From: an uncultured Blautia sp.
GTDB taxonomy: Bacteria; Bacillota; Clostridia; Lachnospirales; Lachnospiraceae
NCBI RefSeq assembly: GCF_937880195.1
Contig: NZ_CALFLA010000046.1
Span: 1-59,761, forward strand
Direction: 5' to 3'
DNA length: 59,761 bases
Part shown: piece by piece, positions 51,738 through 59,761 of the stretch
How positions within the stretch are numbered: position 1 is the first letter of the stretch
Layout of the letters: each line of letters begins with the position of its first letter
Notes under the pieces: generated by a model
Told to the model about the DNA's origin: nothing
Seen by the model: the letters and a program-made list of their open reading frames with translations, nothing else
Database searches by the model: none
Made by a program: the position numbers and the translations under genes

Positions 51738-53021
51738 ATGAATCAGCAAAAAGTCTTTGCATTAAGGGGAAATATCTGTTTCAGCAAAGACAGATCCGCC
51801 CTTTCCATTTACGAAAATTCCTATCTGGTATGCGAAAATGGAAAATGTGCAGGCGTCTTCACCCAGCTTCCAGAACCTTTCAGCCACATCCCTGTACGCG
51901 ATACCGGAGATTCCCTGATCATCCCCGGCCTTGTAGATCTGCATCTTCATGCGCCTCAGTACAGCTTCCGGGGAATGGGAATGGATCTGGAGCTTCTGGA
52001 CTGGCTGAACACAGTAACTTTTCCAGAAGAATCCAAATACGCAGATCCGGAATATGCGCGAAAAGCCTATTCCATTTTCGCAGAGGATCTAAAAAACAGC
52101 CCTACCACAAGAGCCTGCATCTTTGGCACTCTCCATGTGGAAGCTACGGAAATTCTTATGGATCTGATGGAAGAAACCGGACTGAAAACCCTGATCGGAA
52201 AAGTCAATATGGACCGCAACGGCCCGGATACCCTTCAGGAAAAAAGCGCCGCTGCTTCTGAAGCCGACACTTTACGCTGGCTTTCAGACATCCAGGGAAA
52301 ATACGAAAACGTCCGTCCGATCCTGACGCCCCGGTTTACGCCTTCCTGTACAGACGATCTGATGGAACGGCTTGCCGCAATACAAAAGCAGTATCATCTT
52401 CCCCTTCAGTCCCATCTGTCAGAAAATATGGGAGAGATCGCCTGGGTGAAAGAACTTTGCCCCAACACCAAATTTTATGGAGAAGCCTATGACCAGTTTG
52501 GGCTTTTCGGAGGAGAAGGCTGTCCTACCGTCATGGCCCACTGCGTATACTCCGGGGAGGAAGAAACGGCTCTCATGAAAAAACAAGGCGTGTTTGTAGC
52601 CCACTGCCCACAGTCAAACACCAACCTTTCCTCAGGGATCGCTCCTGTCAGATCCTATCTTGACCGGGGGCTTCACGTTGGTCTAGGAACCGATATTGCC
52701 GGAGGTCACTCCCTGTCCATGCTTCGAGCCATCGCCGATGCAATACAGGTGTCTAAACTCCGCTGGAGGCTTGTGGACGACAGCCTGAAGGCTCTGAAAT
52801 TTGAGGAGGCGTTTTATCTTGCAACTATGGGAGGCGGAGAATTTTTTGGAAAAGCAGGAAGTTTCCTGAAAGATTATGAATTTGACGCTGTGATCCTGGA
52901 CGACAGTTTCTTCCCGCATCCCCAGCCTCTTACTGTCAGAGACAGGCTGGAACGGCTGGTTTATCTTTGCGGCGACCGCTGCATAAAAGGAAAATATGTT
53001 TCCGGACGGGAACTGTTTTAA
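51738..53021 (+). CDS. guaD: guanine deaminase
   Basis: 427 residues. Amidohydrolase that turns guanine into xanthine and ammonia. The metal motif DLHLHAPQYSFRG is near residue 65. SHLSENMGEI and VMAHCVYSG carry later ligands, and GLGTDIAGGHSLSM completes the site. The start at 51738 has AGGAAG upstream. It is the first gene after the riboswitch and precedes a purine permease, so import and breakdown of guanine are coupled. Confidence 0.94.
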   Translation: MNQQKVFALRGNICFSKDRSALSIYENSYLVCENGKCAGVFTQLPEPFSHIPVRDTGDSLIIPGLVDLHLHAPQYSFRGMGMDLELLDWLNTVTFPEESKYADPEYARKAYSIFAEDLKNSPTTRACIFGTLHVEATEILMDLMEETGLKTLIGKVNMDRNGPDTLQEKSAAASEADTLRWLSDIQGKYENVRPILTPRFTPSCTDDLMERLAAIQKQYHLPLQSHLSENMGEIAWVKELCPNTKFYGEAYDQFGLFGGEGCPTVMAHCVYSGEEETALMKKQGVFVAHCPQSNTNLSSGIAPVRSYLDRGLHVGLGTDIAGGHSLSMLRAIADAIQVSKLRWRLVDDSLKALKFEEAFYLATMGGGEFFGKAGSFLKDYEFDAVILDDSFFPHPQPLTVRDRLERLVYLCGDRCIKGKYVSGRELF

Positions 53022-53051
53022 TAATTTTTTATCTAAAAAGGGGGTAGCATT

Positions 53052-54428
53052 ATGAATCTTGACAAAATTTTTCACCTGAAAGAAAACCACACAGATGTAA
53101 AGACCGAGGTGATCGCAGGTATCACCACTTTTATGACAATGGCTTACATCCTGGCAGTAAACCCTAACATTCTGGAAGCATCCGGTATGGACAGAGGCGC
53201 AATTTTTACGGCCACAGCTCTGGCATCCTTTATTGCCACCTGCCTGATGGCGCTTTTATCCAACTATCCGTTTGTACTGGCTCCCGGTATGGGTCTGAAC
53301 GCGTATTTTGCATACACCGTTGTTCTTGGCATGGGCTACAGCTGGAAACAGGCTCTGGCTGCTGTTTTTGTAGAAGGTCTGATCTTCATCCTGCTTTCTC
53401 TGACCAATGTGCGTGAAGCGATCTTCAACTCCATTCCCATGAACCTGAAACATGCGGTTTCTGTAGGAATCGGTCTTTTTATTGCTTTTATCGGTCTTCA
53501 GAATGCAAAGATCGTTATTAACAATGATTCTACACTGGTAGGTATTTTTTCCTTTAAAGCCTCTATGCAGGACGGAACCTTTAACAGCCAGGGAATTACT
53601 GTTCTTCTGGCGCTGATCGGTATTCTGATAACGGCGATTCTTCTTGTAAAGAATGTAAAAGGAAGTATTTTATGGGGCATTCTGATCACTTGGCTTCTTG
53701 GTATTATCTGCCAGTTTACAGGACTGTATAAACCTAACCCGGATCTTGGATTTTTCAGTCTTCTTCCTGATTTTTCCAACGGCATCCGCGTTCCCAGTAT
53801 GGCGCCAACCTTTATGAAAATGGATTTCTCCATTGTATTTTCACTGGATTTTGTAGTTATTATGTTTGCGTTCCTGTTTGTAGATATGTTTGATACTCTT
53901 GGAACACTCATCGGCGTAGCTTCCAAAGCAGATATGCTGGACAAAGACGGGAAACTTCCAAGGATCAAAGGCGCCCTTCTTTCTGACGCAGTTGGTACTT
54001 CTGTAGGAGCTGTATGCGGTACTTCTACAGTCACTACCTTTGTGGAAAGCGCTTCCGGCGTAGCCGAAGGCGGACGTACCGGTCTTACCGCCCTGGTAGC
54101 CGGACTGCTTTTTGGTCTCTCTTTGTTTCTGTCACCGATCTTTCTTGCCATTCCGTCCTTTGCCACAGCTCCGGCGCTGATCATTGTAGGATTTATGATG
54201 CTGACTTCTATTACAAAAATTGATTTTACGGATTATACAGAGGCTATTCCATGTTTTATCGCAATTATTGCAATGCCGTTTATGTACAGTATTTCCGAAG
54301 GTATCGCAATGGGCGTTATTTCCTACGTTATAATCAACCTTATTACAGGTAAAGCAAAAGATAAAAAAATCAGCGTACTGATGTATGTTCTTGCTGTTCT
54401 TTTCATACTGAAATATATATTCCTTTAA
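53052..54428 (+). CDS. AzgA-family purine permease
   Basis: 458 residues with 12-14 hydrophobic helices. AGITTFMTMAYILAVNP, FVLAPGMGLNAYFAYTVV and a long DMFDTLGTLIG segment match the AzgA/PbuG group of guanine-hypoxanthine transporters. GGGGGTAG precedes the start. With guaD it forms an import-deamination unit under the riboswitch. Confidence 0.94.
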   Translation: MNLDKIFHLKENHTDVKTEVIAGITTFMTMAYILAVNPNILEASGMDRGAIFTATALASFIATCLMALLSNYPFVLAPGMGLNAYFAYTVVLGMGYSWKQALAAVFVEGLIFILLSLTNVREAIFNSIPMNLKHAVSVGIGLFIAFIGLQNAKIVINNDSTLVGIFSFKASMQDGTFNSQGITVLLALIGILITAILLVKNVKGSILWGILITWLLGIICQFTGLYKPNPDLGFFSLLPDFSNGIRVPSMAPTFMKMDFSIVFSLDFVVIMFAFLFVDMFDTLGTLIGVASKADMLDKDGKLPRIKGALLSDAVGTSVGAVCGTSTVTTFVESASGVAEGGRTGLTALVAGLLFGLSLFLSPIFLAIPSFATAPALIIVGFMMLTSITKIDFTDYTEAIPCFIAIIAMPFMYSISEGIAMGVISYVIINLITGKAKDKKISVLMYVLAVLFILKYIFL

Positions 54429-54460
54429 AACATAAGGAAACTCGTTTTCCTGTAAATCCC

Positions 54461-54496
54461 AAAAGAAGGCTGTGGTTTTTACCCCGGCCTTCTTTT
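54461..54496 (+). terminator. terminator of the guaD-permease operon
   Basis: AAAAGAAGGC/GCCTTCTTTT stem, 16-nt loop, T-rich end. Confidence 0.85.
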
Positions 54497-54509
54497 TTTA
54501 CTTTTATAA

Positions 54510-54538
54510 TTGTAATGCTATACCTACAATGATATAAT
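54510..54538 (+). promoter_or_regulatory. lysO promoter
   Basis: -35 TTGTAA (54510-54515), 17-base spacer, -10 TATAAT (54533-54538), just before the first LysO gene. Confidence 0.72.
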
Positions 54539-54573
54539 GTTTTTTATATTGCTTATTACTGAGGAGAGTTTTT

Positions 54574-54861
54574 ATGAAAATATTTATTATCATGGGTATC
54601 GGCATTCTTATAGGCAGATTCCTTATGGCGGGTAAACTAAAAAAATGGAATGAGCGGCTTGCCATGCTGTGTACTCTTTTGCTGATTTTTTCCATGGGGG
54701 TTATGCTTGGACAGAAAGAAAACTTTTTAAGCGAACTGTCCTCCCTGGGACTGAAAAGCTTTTTGTTTTTCCTTCTTCCCACTCTTGCCTCCATTATAAT
54801 TGTCTACATTCTGACAAAACGTTTTATTGACAAAAAAGATCCCAAGGAGAAAGACAAATGA
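54574..54861 (+). CDS. LysO family, N-terminal part
   Basis: 95 residues with three membrane helices (about 2-15, 28-45 and 60-80) in the pattern of the first part of YbjE/LysO, a lysine exporter. E. coli LysO is one polypeptide of about 300 residues. Here the rest is the next gene, which overlaps by four bases (ATGA), so the split is natural in this group and not a frameshift. GGAG lies before the start. Confidence 0.82.
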   Translation: MKIFIIMGIGILIGRFLMAGKLKKWNERLAMLCTLLLIFSMGVMLGQKENFLSELSSLGLKSFLFFLLPTLASIIIVYILTKRFIDKKDPKEKDK

Positions 54862-55460
54862 TCGTTATACTTACTTTTTTGGCCCTGGTTCTTGGCCTTC
54901 TCTGCGGACTCTCCGGTACGGACGCCGCTATCGTACAATTTATAAGCAGGCATTCTGATATGATCCTGTATATTCTCATGTTTTCTGTTGGAATCAGTAT
55001 CGGTATGCACAATGGTATCCTGAAAAAAATACGTCAATACCATTTGAAGATACTGATCATCCCCTTAGGCATCACTGCCGGTTCTATTCTGGGTGGAATC
55101 CTGTGCGCTTTGCTTCTTAAACTCCCTGTTACCCAGGGCGCGGCTGTTACAAGCGGAATGGGCTGGTACAGTCTTGCCGGCGTCACCATCAGCCGCCTGG
55201 GCGGAGCAGAGCTTGGCAGTATTGCATTTATGAGTAACCTTATGCGGGAATTTTTTTCCTTCTTTCTGATTCCAATTATTGCTTCTAAGCTAAACTACTG
55301 CACCTGTATCGCTCCTGCCGCCGCAACAAGTGAAGACACCACTCTTCCGGTTCTTCTAAAATATACCAATGAGGAAACTGTGGTGCTTGCCGTATTAAAC
55401 GGCGTTCTGTGTTCCTTCTTTGTTCCGGTTCTGATTACTTTTTTCTTTAATATAGGATAA
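54858..55460 (+). CDS. lysO: LysO family, C-terminal part
   Basis: 200 residues with five or six membrane helices. MFSVGISIGMHN and the central GAAVTSGMGWYSLAGV plus FMSNLMREFFSFFLIP match LysO, a lysine and thialysine exporter. It probably pairs with the 95-residue gene just upstream. No lysine riboswitch was seen upstream. Confidence 0.88.
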   Translation: MIVILTFLALVLGLLCGLSGTDAAIVQFISRHSDMILYILMFSVGISIGMHNGILKKIRQYHLKILIIPLGITAGSILGGILCALLLKLPVTQGAAVTSGMGWYSLAGVTISRLGGAELGSIAFMSNLMREFFSFFLIPIIASKLNYCTCIAPAAATSEDTTLPVLLKYTNEETVVLAVLNGVLCSFFVPVLITFFFNIG

Positions 55461-55489
55461 GAAAGACCGCCTAAAAGGCGGTCTTTCTT
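55459..55489. terminator. bidirectional terminator
   Basis: AAGAAAGACCGCC/GGCGGTCTTTCTT with a 5-nt loop. It ends lysO on one strand and the Fn3 gene on the other. Confidence 0.87.
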
Positions 55490-55500
55490 GTATCTTTTCA

Positions 55501-56718
55501 TTATAGTCTAGCGTATGATCCATTAAATTCCGGTATTCTTGGAAACTTTATTACAGCTTTCTTAGAGGAAATAGAGGATAATTCAAAGAATTTACCATTC
55601 TTCTTACTTCCAAAATAATACGCTGTATATCTGCTTCCATTTTTATACAGACGAACGGTTGTATTCATTTTTCCGCCCCGTCCATATGCCTTTGCATAAT
55701 AATTACCATTCTTTTTATATACTTTTATGGTAGTAATCCCATATCCCTTACAGTCTCTTCGGTATCTGCCGATTACAGATACTGTGCCTTTTGGACTCTG
55801 GTATTTTATATTGGAAAACTTGCCGTAATAGGTTTTTCCATCAATGCGTTTATAGGCCCGGATCTTATAATAATATCTTTTTCCGTTTTTAAGTTTACTA
55901 TTTGTATAAGAAGATGATTTGCTTGACAGATTTTTTATTCTGCGGTATCCGCTGTTTTTTTGTGTGCTGCGGTAAATCTGGTAGCCTGTTGCGCCGGAAA
56001 CCTTTTTCCATGTGATTTTAAGTTTCCCGGAACCGGCCCGTGATACGGAAGAAATAGCGACTTTTCCCGGAGTCTTATGAGCATTCAGTCTGCCTCTATC
56101 AGATAATTTATACCTGGTAAAGCTGTTCATTCTTTTACATTTTCTGATATGCTGGCTGTAAATAGCGTTATACATCTTGGAGCTTCCTGTAAAGCTTCCA
56201 TCCTGCATGTTATATACGCTGTAGTTTCCGTTCATCTTATCCATCGTATACGTTCCCTGCATCCAGGAACTGCCCATTTTATAAATCGTCCACTCGTTTA
56301 CTCCTGATCCGCCTGCTCCATGCCAGTGCCCACGGACGATCAATTCCTTCTTATCCGTATTAAATCCATAAATGTCGTAATATCCCAGAGATCTCAGTCT
56401 GCCGTTATATGTAAATACAATCGTAAGTCCCATGGTTGTGGAATGTAAAAACAGCTCAGGAGTCCCGTTTCTGTTTAAATCATACAGAAAATACTGATTA
56501 AATTTATAATCCCTTCCAAAATACATTTTCAGATAGCTTGTATCACAGTATTTTTCTGCTCTTCTCCAATTATTCAGGATACTTTCATATGACTTTTTCC
56601 AACCGCTTCCTGATGCAGCATTTACTGTTTCTGTGTGGCTCACTGGCACAGTAAGGATCATAAGCGCCGCAATAAACACACAAAGACATCTTTTGACTGA
56701 TAGTTTTCTTTTTTGCAT
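55501..56718 (-). CDS. secreted protein with an Fn3 domain
   Basis: 405 residues. A signal peptide (about 1-35, ending near TVNAAS) precedes a region of about 180 residues (DRNGTPELFLHSTTM) of unknown type. A fibronectin type III domain follows at about 215-305 (ATGYQIYRSTQ and YYYKIRAYK), then a basic C-terminal beta domain. It has the look of a secreted wall- or substrate-binding protein. No catalytic motif is visible. Confidence 0.78.
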   Translation of the reverse strand: MQKRKLSVKRCLCVFIAALMILTVPVSHTETVNAASGSGWKKSYESILNNWRRAEKYCDTSYLKMYFGRDYKFNQYFLYDLNRNGTPELFLHSTTMGLTIVFTYNGRLRSLGYYDIYGFNTDKKELIVRGHWHGAGGSGVNEWTIYKMGSSWMQGTYTMDKMNGNYSVYNMQDGSFTGSSKMYNAIYSQHIRKCKRMNSFTRYKLSDRGRLNAHKTPGKVAISSVSRAGSGKLKITWKKVSGATGYQIYRSTQKNSGYRRIKNLSSKSSSYTNSKLKNGKRYYYKIRAYKRIDGKTYYGKFSNIKYQSPKGTVSVIGRYRRDCKGYGITTIKVYKKNGNYYAKAYGRGGKMNTTVRLYKNGSRYTAYYFGSKKNGKFFELSSISSKKAVIKFPRIPEFNGSYARL

Positions 56719-56835
56719 TTCTTTTCCTCCCTCTTTTTAAAAATCCTCCAGCATTCTTTGCTGTTTCTCTGTACTTATAATTGTATTTTATCATAATTTT
56801 CCAGATATAAAAAGGGTTTTAGGAGATCCTAGTGG

Positions 56836-56916
56836 AGCGTTTTTGTTTATTAAGAAAGTTAGTACAGAATGTACTTCTTTCCTAACAAACAAAAAGAACC
56901 GTTACACTGTAACGGT
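56836..56916. repeat. composite palindrome, copy 1
   Basis: A 26-27-bp imperfect hairpin (arms 56840-56866 and 56870-56895) with loop GAA and tip GTACA/TGTAC. It is followed two bases later by ACCGTTACA-x-TGTAACGGT (56898-56916) with T-rich ends on both strands. The second hairpin can end the DtxR-family gene. The same architecture recurs at 59653-59741. Confidence 0.72.
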
Positions 56917-56921
56917 CTTTT

Positions 56922-57299
56922 TTAATCAAGCTGTCCATCAGCTATCATACGTTCTTTAATTTTTTCAAAACTTTCTTTACTGATATCATGCTCCATTTTA
57001 CATGCGTCCGCCCTTGCAATATCCTCAGGCACTCCAAGACCTTCCAGCATCTTTGTCAGGACCAGATGCCTCTCATAAATCCTGTTAGCAATTTCTGCGC
57101 CCTTATCAAGAAGAGTCACTGTGCCGTAACGGTCCATGGCAATATATCCGTCCTCTCTCAGAAGTTTCATAGCATGACTGACACTGGGTTTAGAAACTGC
57201 CAGCATAGCAGCAATGTCTACCGAACGAACTGCGCTGTTTTTTTGAGAGAGCATAAGAATTGCTTCCAGATAATCCTCCGCCGATTCTCTGATCTGCAT
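56922..57299 (-). CDS. DtxR/MntR-family metal-dependent repressor
   Basis: 125 residues. The N-terminal winged helix is MQIRESAEDYLEAILMLSQ with VSKPSVSHAMKLLRE. The metal-binding and dimer region has ERHLVLTKMLEGLGV and ACKMEHDISKESFE. It lacks the SH3-like C-terminal domain, as MntR does. The start at 57299 has GGAGGT upstream; the longer open frame runs through the promoter. It could regulate iron or manganese genes, including feo. Confidence 0.88.
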   Translation of the reverse strand: MQIRESAEDYLEAILMLSQKNSAVRSVDIAAMLAVSKPSVSHAMKLLREDGYIAMDRYGTVTLLDKGAEIANRIYERHLVLTKMLEGLGVPEDIARADACKMEHDISKESFEKIKERMIADGQLD

Positions 57300-57321
57300 A
57301 AAAACACCTCCTACTCCGACA

Positions 57322-57350
57322 ATTTTACCATAATATAAGCCATATTTCAA
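57322..57350 (-). promoter_or_regulatory. promoter of the DtxR-family gene
   Basis: -35 TTGAAA (57345-57350), 17-base spacer, -10 TAAAAT (57322-57327) on the minus strand. Confidence 0.72.
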
Positions 57351-57374
57351 CAAACTTTGTGTATATTTGCACTG

Positions 57375-57422
57375 TAGATCTTTATTTAGTAACTGTTCAC
57401 AGCAACTATAGATCTTTATTTA
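57375..57422. repeat. two direct copies of TAGATCTTTATTTA
   Basis: Exact 14-bp copies at 57375-57388 and 57409-57422 with a 34-bp period. The second covers the stop of the sigma-like gene. No role can be given. Confidence 0.6.
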
Positions 57423-58159
57423 TCATCCCCTGTAAGGCGAAGCGTATCTCGGATCTCCTCCACATCCATATCAAGAATCACAGCCAGCTCACCAATACTA
57501 AATGCGCTTTCTCCGTCTTCCTCATCCTCAGAAAGCTCCCGTACTGCGTTTTCCAGTTTTTCTACTCGTGCCACCAGGCTGTCGTCTTCAAACTTCCTCT
57601 GGCTCTGTTCCTCACATGCCTTAAGAATCCCCTTTCTGATTTCTTCCTGCAGCCAGTTTTCATCGCGAACCTGGGTTCCCGCCATGCCAAGGGCCTGCAC
57701 AAGGCTTACGTTGGCTTCCTGGATCAGATCTGCCAAAAAAATCTCCTCCGCATTTAGTTCCACTGCCAGCTCTGCCGCTGTTTTCATATATTTTGCAGCA
57801 AGCATCTGAACAGCGTCGCCGCTTCCTGCTGCCAGACCTTTAAAAAGCTCTTCCGCTTCCGGGAAACTGTTCTCGTCAGGAAGGCTTAACATATATTCTT
57901 TCAGATATTCCTCTTCCTCCGGCGTCAGGGGAATCTGCTTAGGGGTCTCCTTTTCCGTCTGATCGGAAACCTCCATGCCAATTCCTTCTATGGTAATTCC
58001 CTGTCCTGTAAGATATTTTAAAACTCCGGCAAGCTGGTCATGGTTCAAACTGCTCTCTGCAAATTCTTCCCTTATCTGAGATGCCAAAAGAGTATTTCCC
58101 TGAGTCTTTGCCAAAGTCTGTATTTTTTTTAATTTTTCCTGAAATTCACGGACGTCCAT
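57416..58159 (-). CDS. degenerate sigma-factor-like protein
   Basis: 247 residues. Residues about 5-60 match sigma region 1.1 (KIQTLAKTQGN and a QGITIEG end). Residues about 78-160 look like a degraded region 1.2-2.2 (LTPEEEEYLKEYM, then LADLIQEANVSLVQAL). The last 30 residues (SIGELAVILDMDVEEIRDTL) look like region 3. The -10-reading part of region 2 and all of region 4 are missing. It could bind RNA polymerase core without directing promoter choice. It has its own promoter (58227-58255). Confidence 0.65.
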   Translation of the reverse strand: MDVREFQEKLKKIQTLAKTQGNTLLASQIREEFAESSLNHDQLAGVLKYLTGQGITIEGIGMEVSDQTEKETPKQIPLTPEEEEYLKEYMLSLPDENSFPEAEELFKGLAAGSGDAVQMLAAKYMKTAAELAVELNAEEIFLADLIQEANVSLVQALGMAGTQVRDENWLQEEIRKGILKACEEQSQRKFEDDSLVARVEKLENAVRELSEDEEDGESAFSIGELAVILDMDVEEIRDTLRLTGDDK

Positions 58160-58226
58160 CTCTGTCCTCCTTTATCTTATCATCACACAATTATCTATTT
58201 TAGGCTCTCTTTTCCTAAGTATTCCT

Positions 58227-58255
58227 ATTATATCATTTCCCATCAGTCTTTCCAA
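58227..58255 (-). promoter_or_regulatory. promoter of the sigma-like gene
   Basis: -35 TTGGAA (58250-58255), 17-base spacer, -10 TATAAT (58227-58232) on the minus strand. Confidence 0.7.
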
Positions 58256-58258
58256 CAG

Positions 58259-58302
58259 AAAAAATCTGCCGGACAGACCCCTGTTTGATCCTGTCCGGCA
58301 GA
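58259..58302 (-). terminator. terminator after the Rpn-like region
   Basis: TCTGCCGGACAG/CTGTCCGGCAGA with a 14-nt loop, then six T on the minus strand. Confidence 0.83.
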
Positions 58303-58395
58303 CATACTGTAGTCTGTCTATAACTTTTTATCGTTTATTCACATTTCTCCGATTCTGAAGATGCCAGTCCCGACTTAGCCAGGACAGCTTTTATT

Positions 58396-58650
58396 TTATT
58401 TTTCTATTTCCTCCATAACCGGCCGGATCGTCTCATATTTTTTCAGAAGTTTTTCCATTTCTTTATCATATCTGGCCTGACAGTCAAGCACCGACAGCCA
58501 TATACAGGAACCGTATAACTCTCGAGAGCGCACGATATCCAGATGAATTTTACAAGCTTAGCATCCAGCCCTCCTATCTTCAGCACTTCCTCCACAGTAC
58601 AGTTTACACGGAAGTCTCTGTCTGCATGGAAAAAGGAAGTAAAAAGCTTC
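58396..58650 (-). pseudogene. remnant of an unknown gene
   Basis: Two overlapping frames each carry protein-like sequence: one with CTVEEVLKIGGLDAKLV, the other with SVLDCQARYDKEMEKLLKKY ending at a TAA at 58396. Neither has a proper start, and they join only by a frameshift. This looks like the eroded end of a gene lying after the Rpn-like one. The parent family is not recognised. Confidence 0.5.
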
Positions 58651-58656
58651 CCTGTG

Positions 58657-59298
58657 TTATGACTTCTCCGCCAGCCATTCACAAACTATTTTTACACTGA
58701 CCTTCACCAACTCAGAGATCTTTTCCACAGGCATACCCGTTTCTGCCAGTGAAATCGCTACTTCCCTGGCTTTTTTCAGCTCTCCTTTTTCTATGCCTCG
58801 CTTCATTCCTCGTTCTATTCCATACTCTACAAGCCCCTGGCTAAGGTTACACATATTTTCCACCTCTCCTTCAAATTCTCTTGTCATAGCAATACTAAAT
58901 TCCTCCTGCAGTCTGCGCTTCTTCTCAACTGGAGTCACATTAACAGAAAACAGAATATTTAAAAGATTCAGAACTTCCTGTTGGCTGTTCTCCTCCGCGT
59001 CTCCAAGGTTCAGAACTACAACTTCCATCAGATCATACGCCGTCTGATCAACTCCATCCAGACGTTCATCCTGATCCTTATGATCCTGATGAACAGCATA
59101 TTTTGAAATTTCCGGTTTTTCCTTCAAACAGTTTTCACATATATAATGCACACTATAAGGAGAAAATTCTTTTGCACAGAACTTCAGTATCCAGGCAATA
59201 ATTGCCTTATACGTCAATAGTTTTTTCGCACATTCATCATATCTGGCTCTTTGAGATACCAAATCTATAGTCTGTGCCAGATTCGTCTGCCGTTTCAT
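58657..59298 (-). CDS. Rpn-like (PD-(D/E)XK) family protein missing its nuclease core
   Basis: 213 residues. The N-terminus (TIDLVSQRARYDECAKKLLT and WILKFCAKEF) and the C-terminus (GIERGMKRGIEKGELKKARE, then helices) match the long Rpn/PD-(D/E)XK transposase-related proteins of Lachnospiraceae, usually over 300 residues. The central region with the catalytic acids is absent, with the reading frame kept across DGVDQTAYDLMEVVVLNLGD. It is probably an inactive deletion form. The start at 59298 has GGAGG upstream. Confidence 0.75.
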   Translation of the reverse strand: MKRQTNLAQTIDLVSQRARYDECAKKLLTYKAIIAWILKFCAKEFSPYSVHYICENCLKEKPEISKYAVHQDHKDQDERLDGVDQTAYDLMEVVVLNLGDAEENSQQEVLNLLNILFSVNVTPVEKKRRLQEEFSIAMTREFEGEVENMCNLSQGLVEYGIERGMKRGIEKGELKKAREVAISLAETGMPVEKISELVKVSVKIVCEWLAEKS

Positions 59299-59523
59299 TT
59301 CTCTACCTCCTGTTAATCTTTTACTTTTCACTTATATTATGTAATAAAATATTTATATAAGCGTTTTATCTCAGGCAAATGAAAACAGCTCTGCCGGTAT
59401 TTTCTCCTGTATAGAGTTTTTCTTTTGTAAATATGAAATATAACCCTCCTATAAAACCATAGTACCAGACTGAGGCAAAAAACAAAACACATACAACATT
59501 AAAGTTTTATAAAAATTACAGAA

Positions 59524-59741
59524 CAAAGCGGACAAGTCCTCCTCGAACTCCCTAAATTCCTCAATTCTTGAGGAACTTGTTCCGCTTTGCGCGCCAGATA
59601 CAGACTGCCATAGGCAGTCATATTCCGCATGCATCTGGTCGCATTCTCGCGAAGCGTTTTTTATTTATTAGGAAAGTAGTACAGAATGTACTACTTTCCT
59701 AATAAATAAAAGAAACACCCGGTAGGGGAGCTACCGGGTGT
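59524..59741. repeat. palindrome-rich region with composite palindrome copy 2
   Basis: The last 460 bases hold no gene after the Rpn-like start. CAAAGCGG and CCGCTTTG arms (59524-59589) enclose TTCCTCAA/TTGAGGAA. Next, GACTGCC/GGCAGTC sits inside CCAGAT/ATCTGG. A perfect 25-bp hairpin follows (59659-59683 and 59687-59711, loop GAA), then ACACCCGGTAG/CTACCGGGTGT (59715-59741). The 25-bp hairpin plus second stem repeats the structure at 56836-56916. Confidence 0.75.
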
Positions 59742-59761
59742 TTCGAGGGGAGTATAAATAA

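Noticed and set aside
55501..56718. Sortase-anchored surface protein
   Set aside because: A signal peptide and Fn3 domain are present, but there is no LPxTG-type motif or C-terminal anchor.

Overview
The window reads like the chromosome of an anaerobic Clostridia bacterium, most likely Lachnospiraceae. The evidence is DUF5688 and CD1107/CD1110/Maff2-type conjugation genes, de novo NAD genes under a NiaR-type operator, a FeoAB system with a Cys-rich partner, and GerMN and ComEC genes. The left half (1 to about 29,300) is an integrated conjugative element. The right half (about 29,300 to 59,761) is mostly conserved chromosome. No rRNA, tRNA, CRISPR array, intact transposase or integrase was seen, so the recombinase and left end of the element must lie outside the window.

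The conjugative element is transcribed right to left. A promoter at about 24,750, with four tandem 10-bp repeats just upstream of its -35, opens the long transfer operon. Its order is a 1438-residue SpaA/CnaB-type surface adhesin, Maff2 (VirB2-like), VirB6-like, PrgI (VirB3-like), VirB4, a CwlT-like two-domain wall hydrolase, four membrane-anchored proteins, an ArdC-like antirestriction protein, DUF5688 and a HEPN/MNT pair. Next comes an oriT-like palindromic region, then MobC, a MOBP relaxase, coiled-coil proteins, a tandem SpoVG-domain protein, PcfB and a VirD4 coupling ATPase cut by the window edge. Upstream (24,972 to 29,207) is a plasmid-like maintenance block: HTH regulator, ParR-like protein, sigma-region-4-like protein, an apparently complete iteron origin with DnaA boxes and an AT-rich tract, a Rep_3-type initiator and SSB. 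The element therefore seems able to replicate as well as conjugate.

The chromosomal part starts at a strong terminator at 29,314-29,352. The nadB-nadC-niaR-nadA operon follows (minus strand), with an operator overlapping its -35. Next is a minus-strand cluster of a ComEA-like lipoprotein, an OmpR-type regulator and kinase, a GerMN lipoprotein, comEC and holA. Then come a YdcZ-type transporter, a feo operon with a DtxR-like operator, argCJBD facing argG across a shared control region, and an AI-2E permease. A purine riboswitch, apparently guanine-type and wired as an ON switch, precedes guanine deaminase and an AzgA-type purine permease. A two-gene LysO exporter, a secreted Fn3 protein, a DtxR-family repressor, a degenerate sigma-like protein and a shortened Rpn-family protein follow. 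The last 3 kb holds two copies of a composite palindromic repeat.

The points most worth a second look are the replication origin inside the conjugative element, the three 7-4-7 hairpins placed just before start codons in the transfer operon, the 10-bp repeat array at the transfer promoter, the ON-type riboswitch, the ComEA-like gene without a normal start codon, the degenerate sigma-like protein and the composite palindromes.
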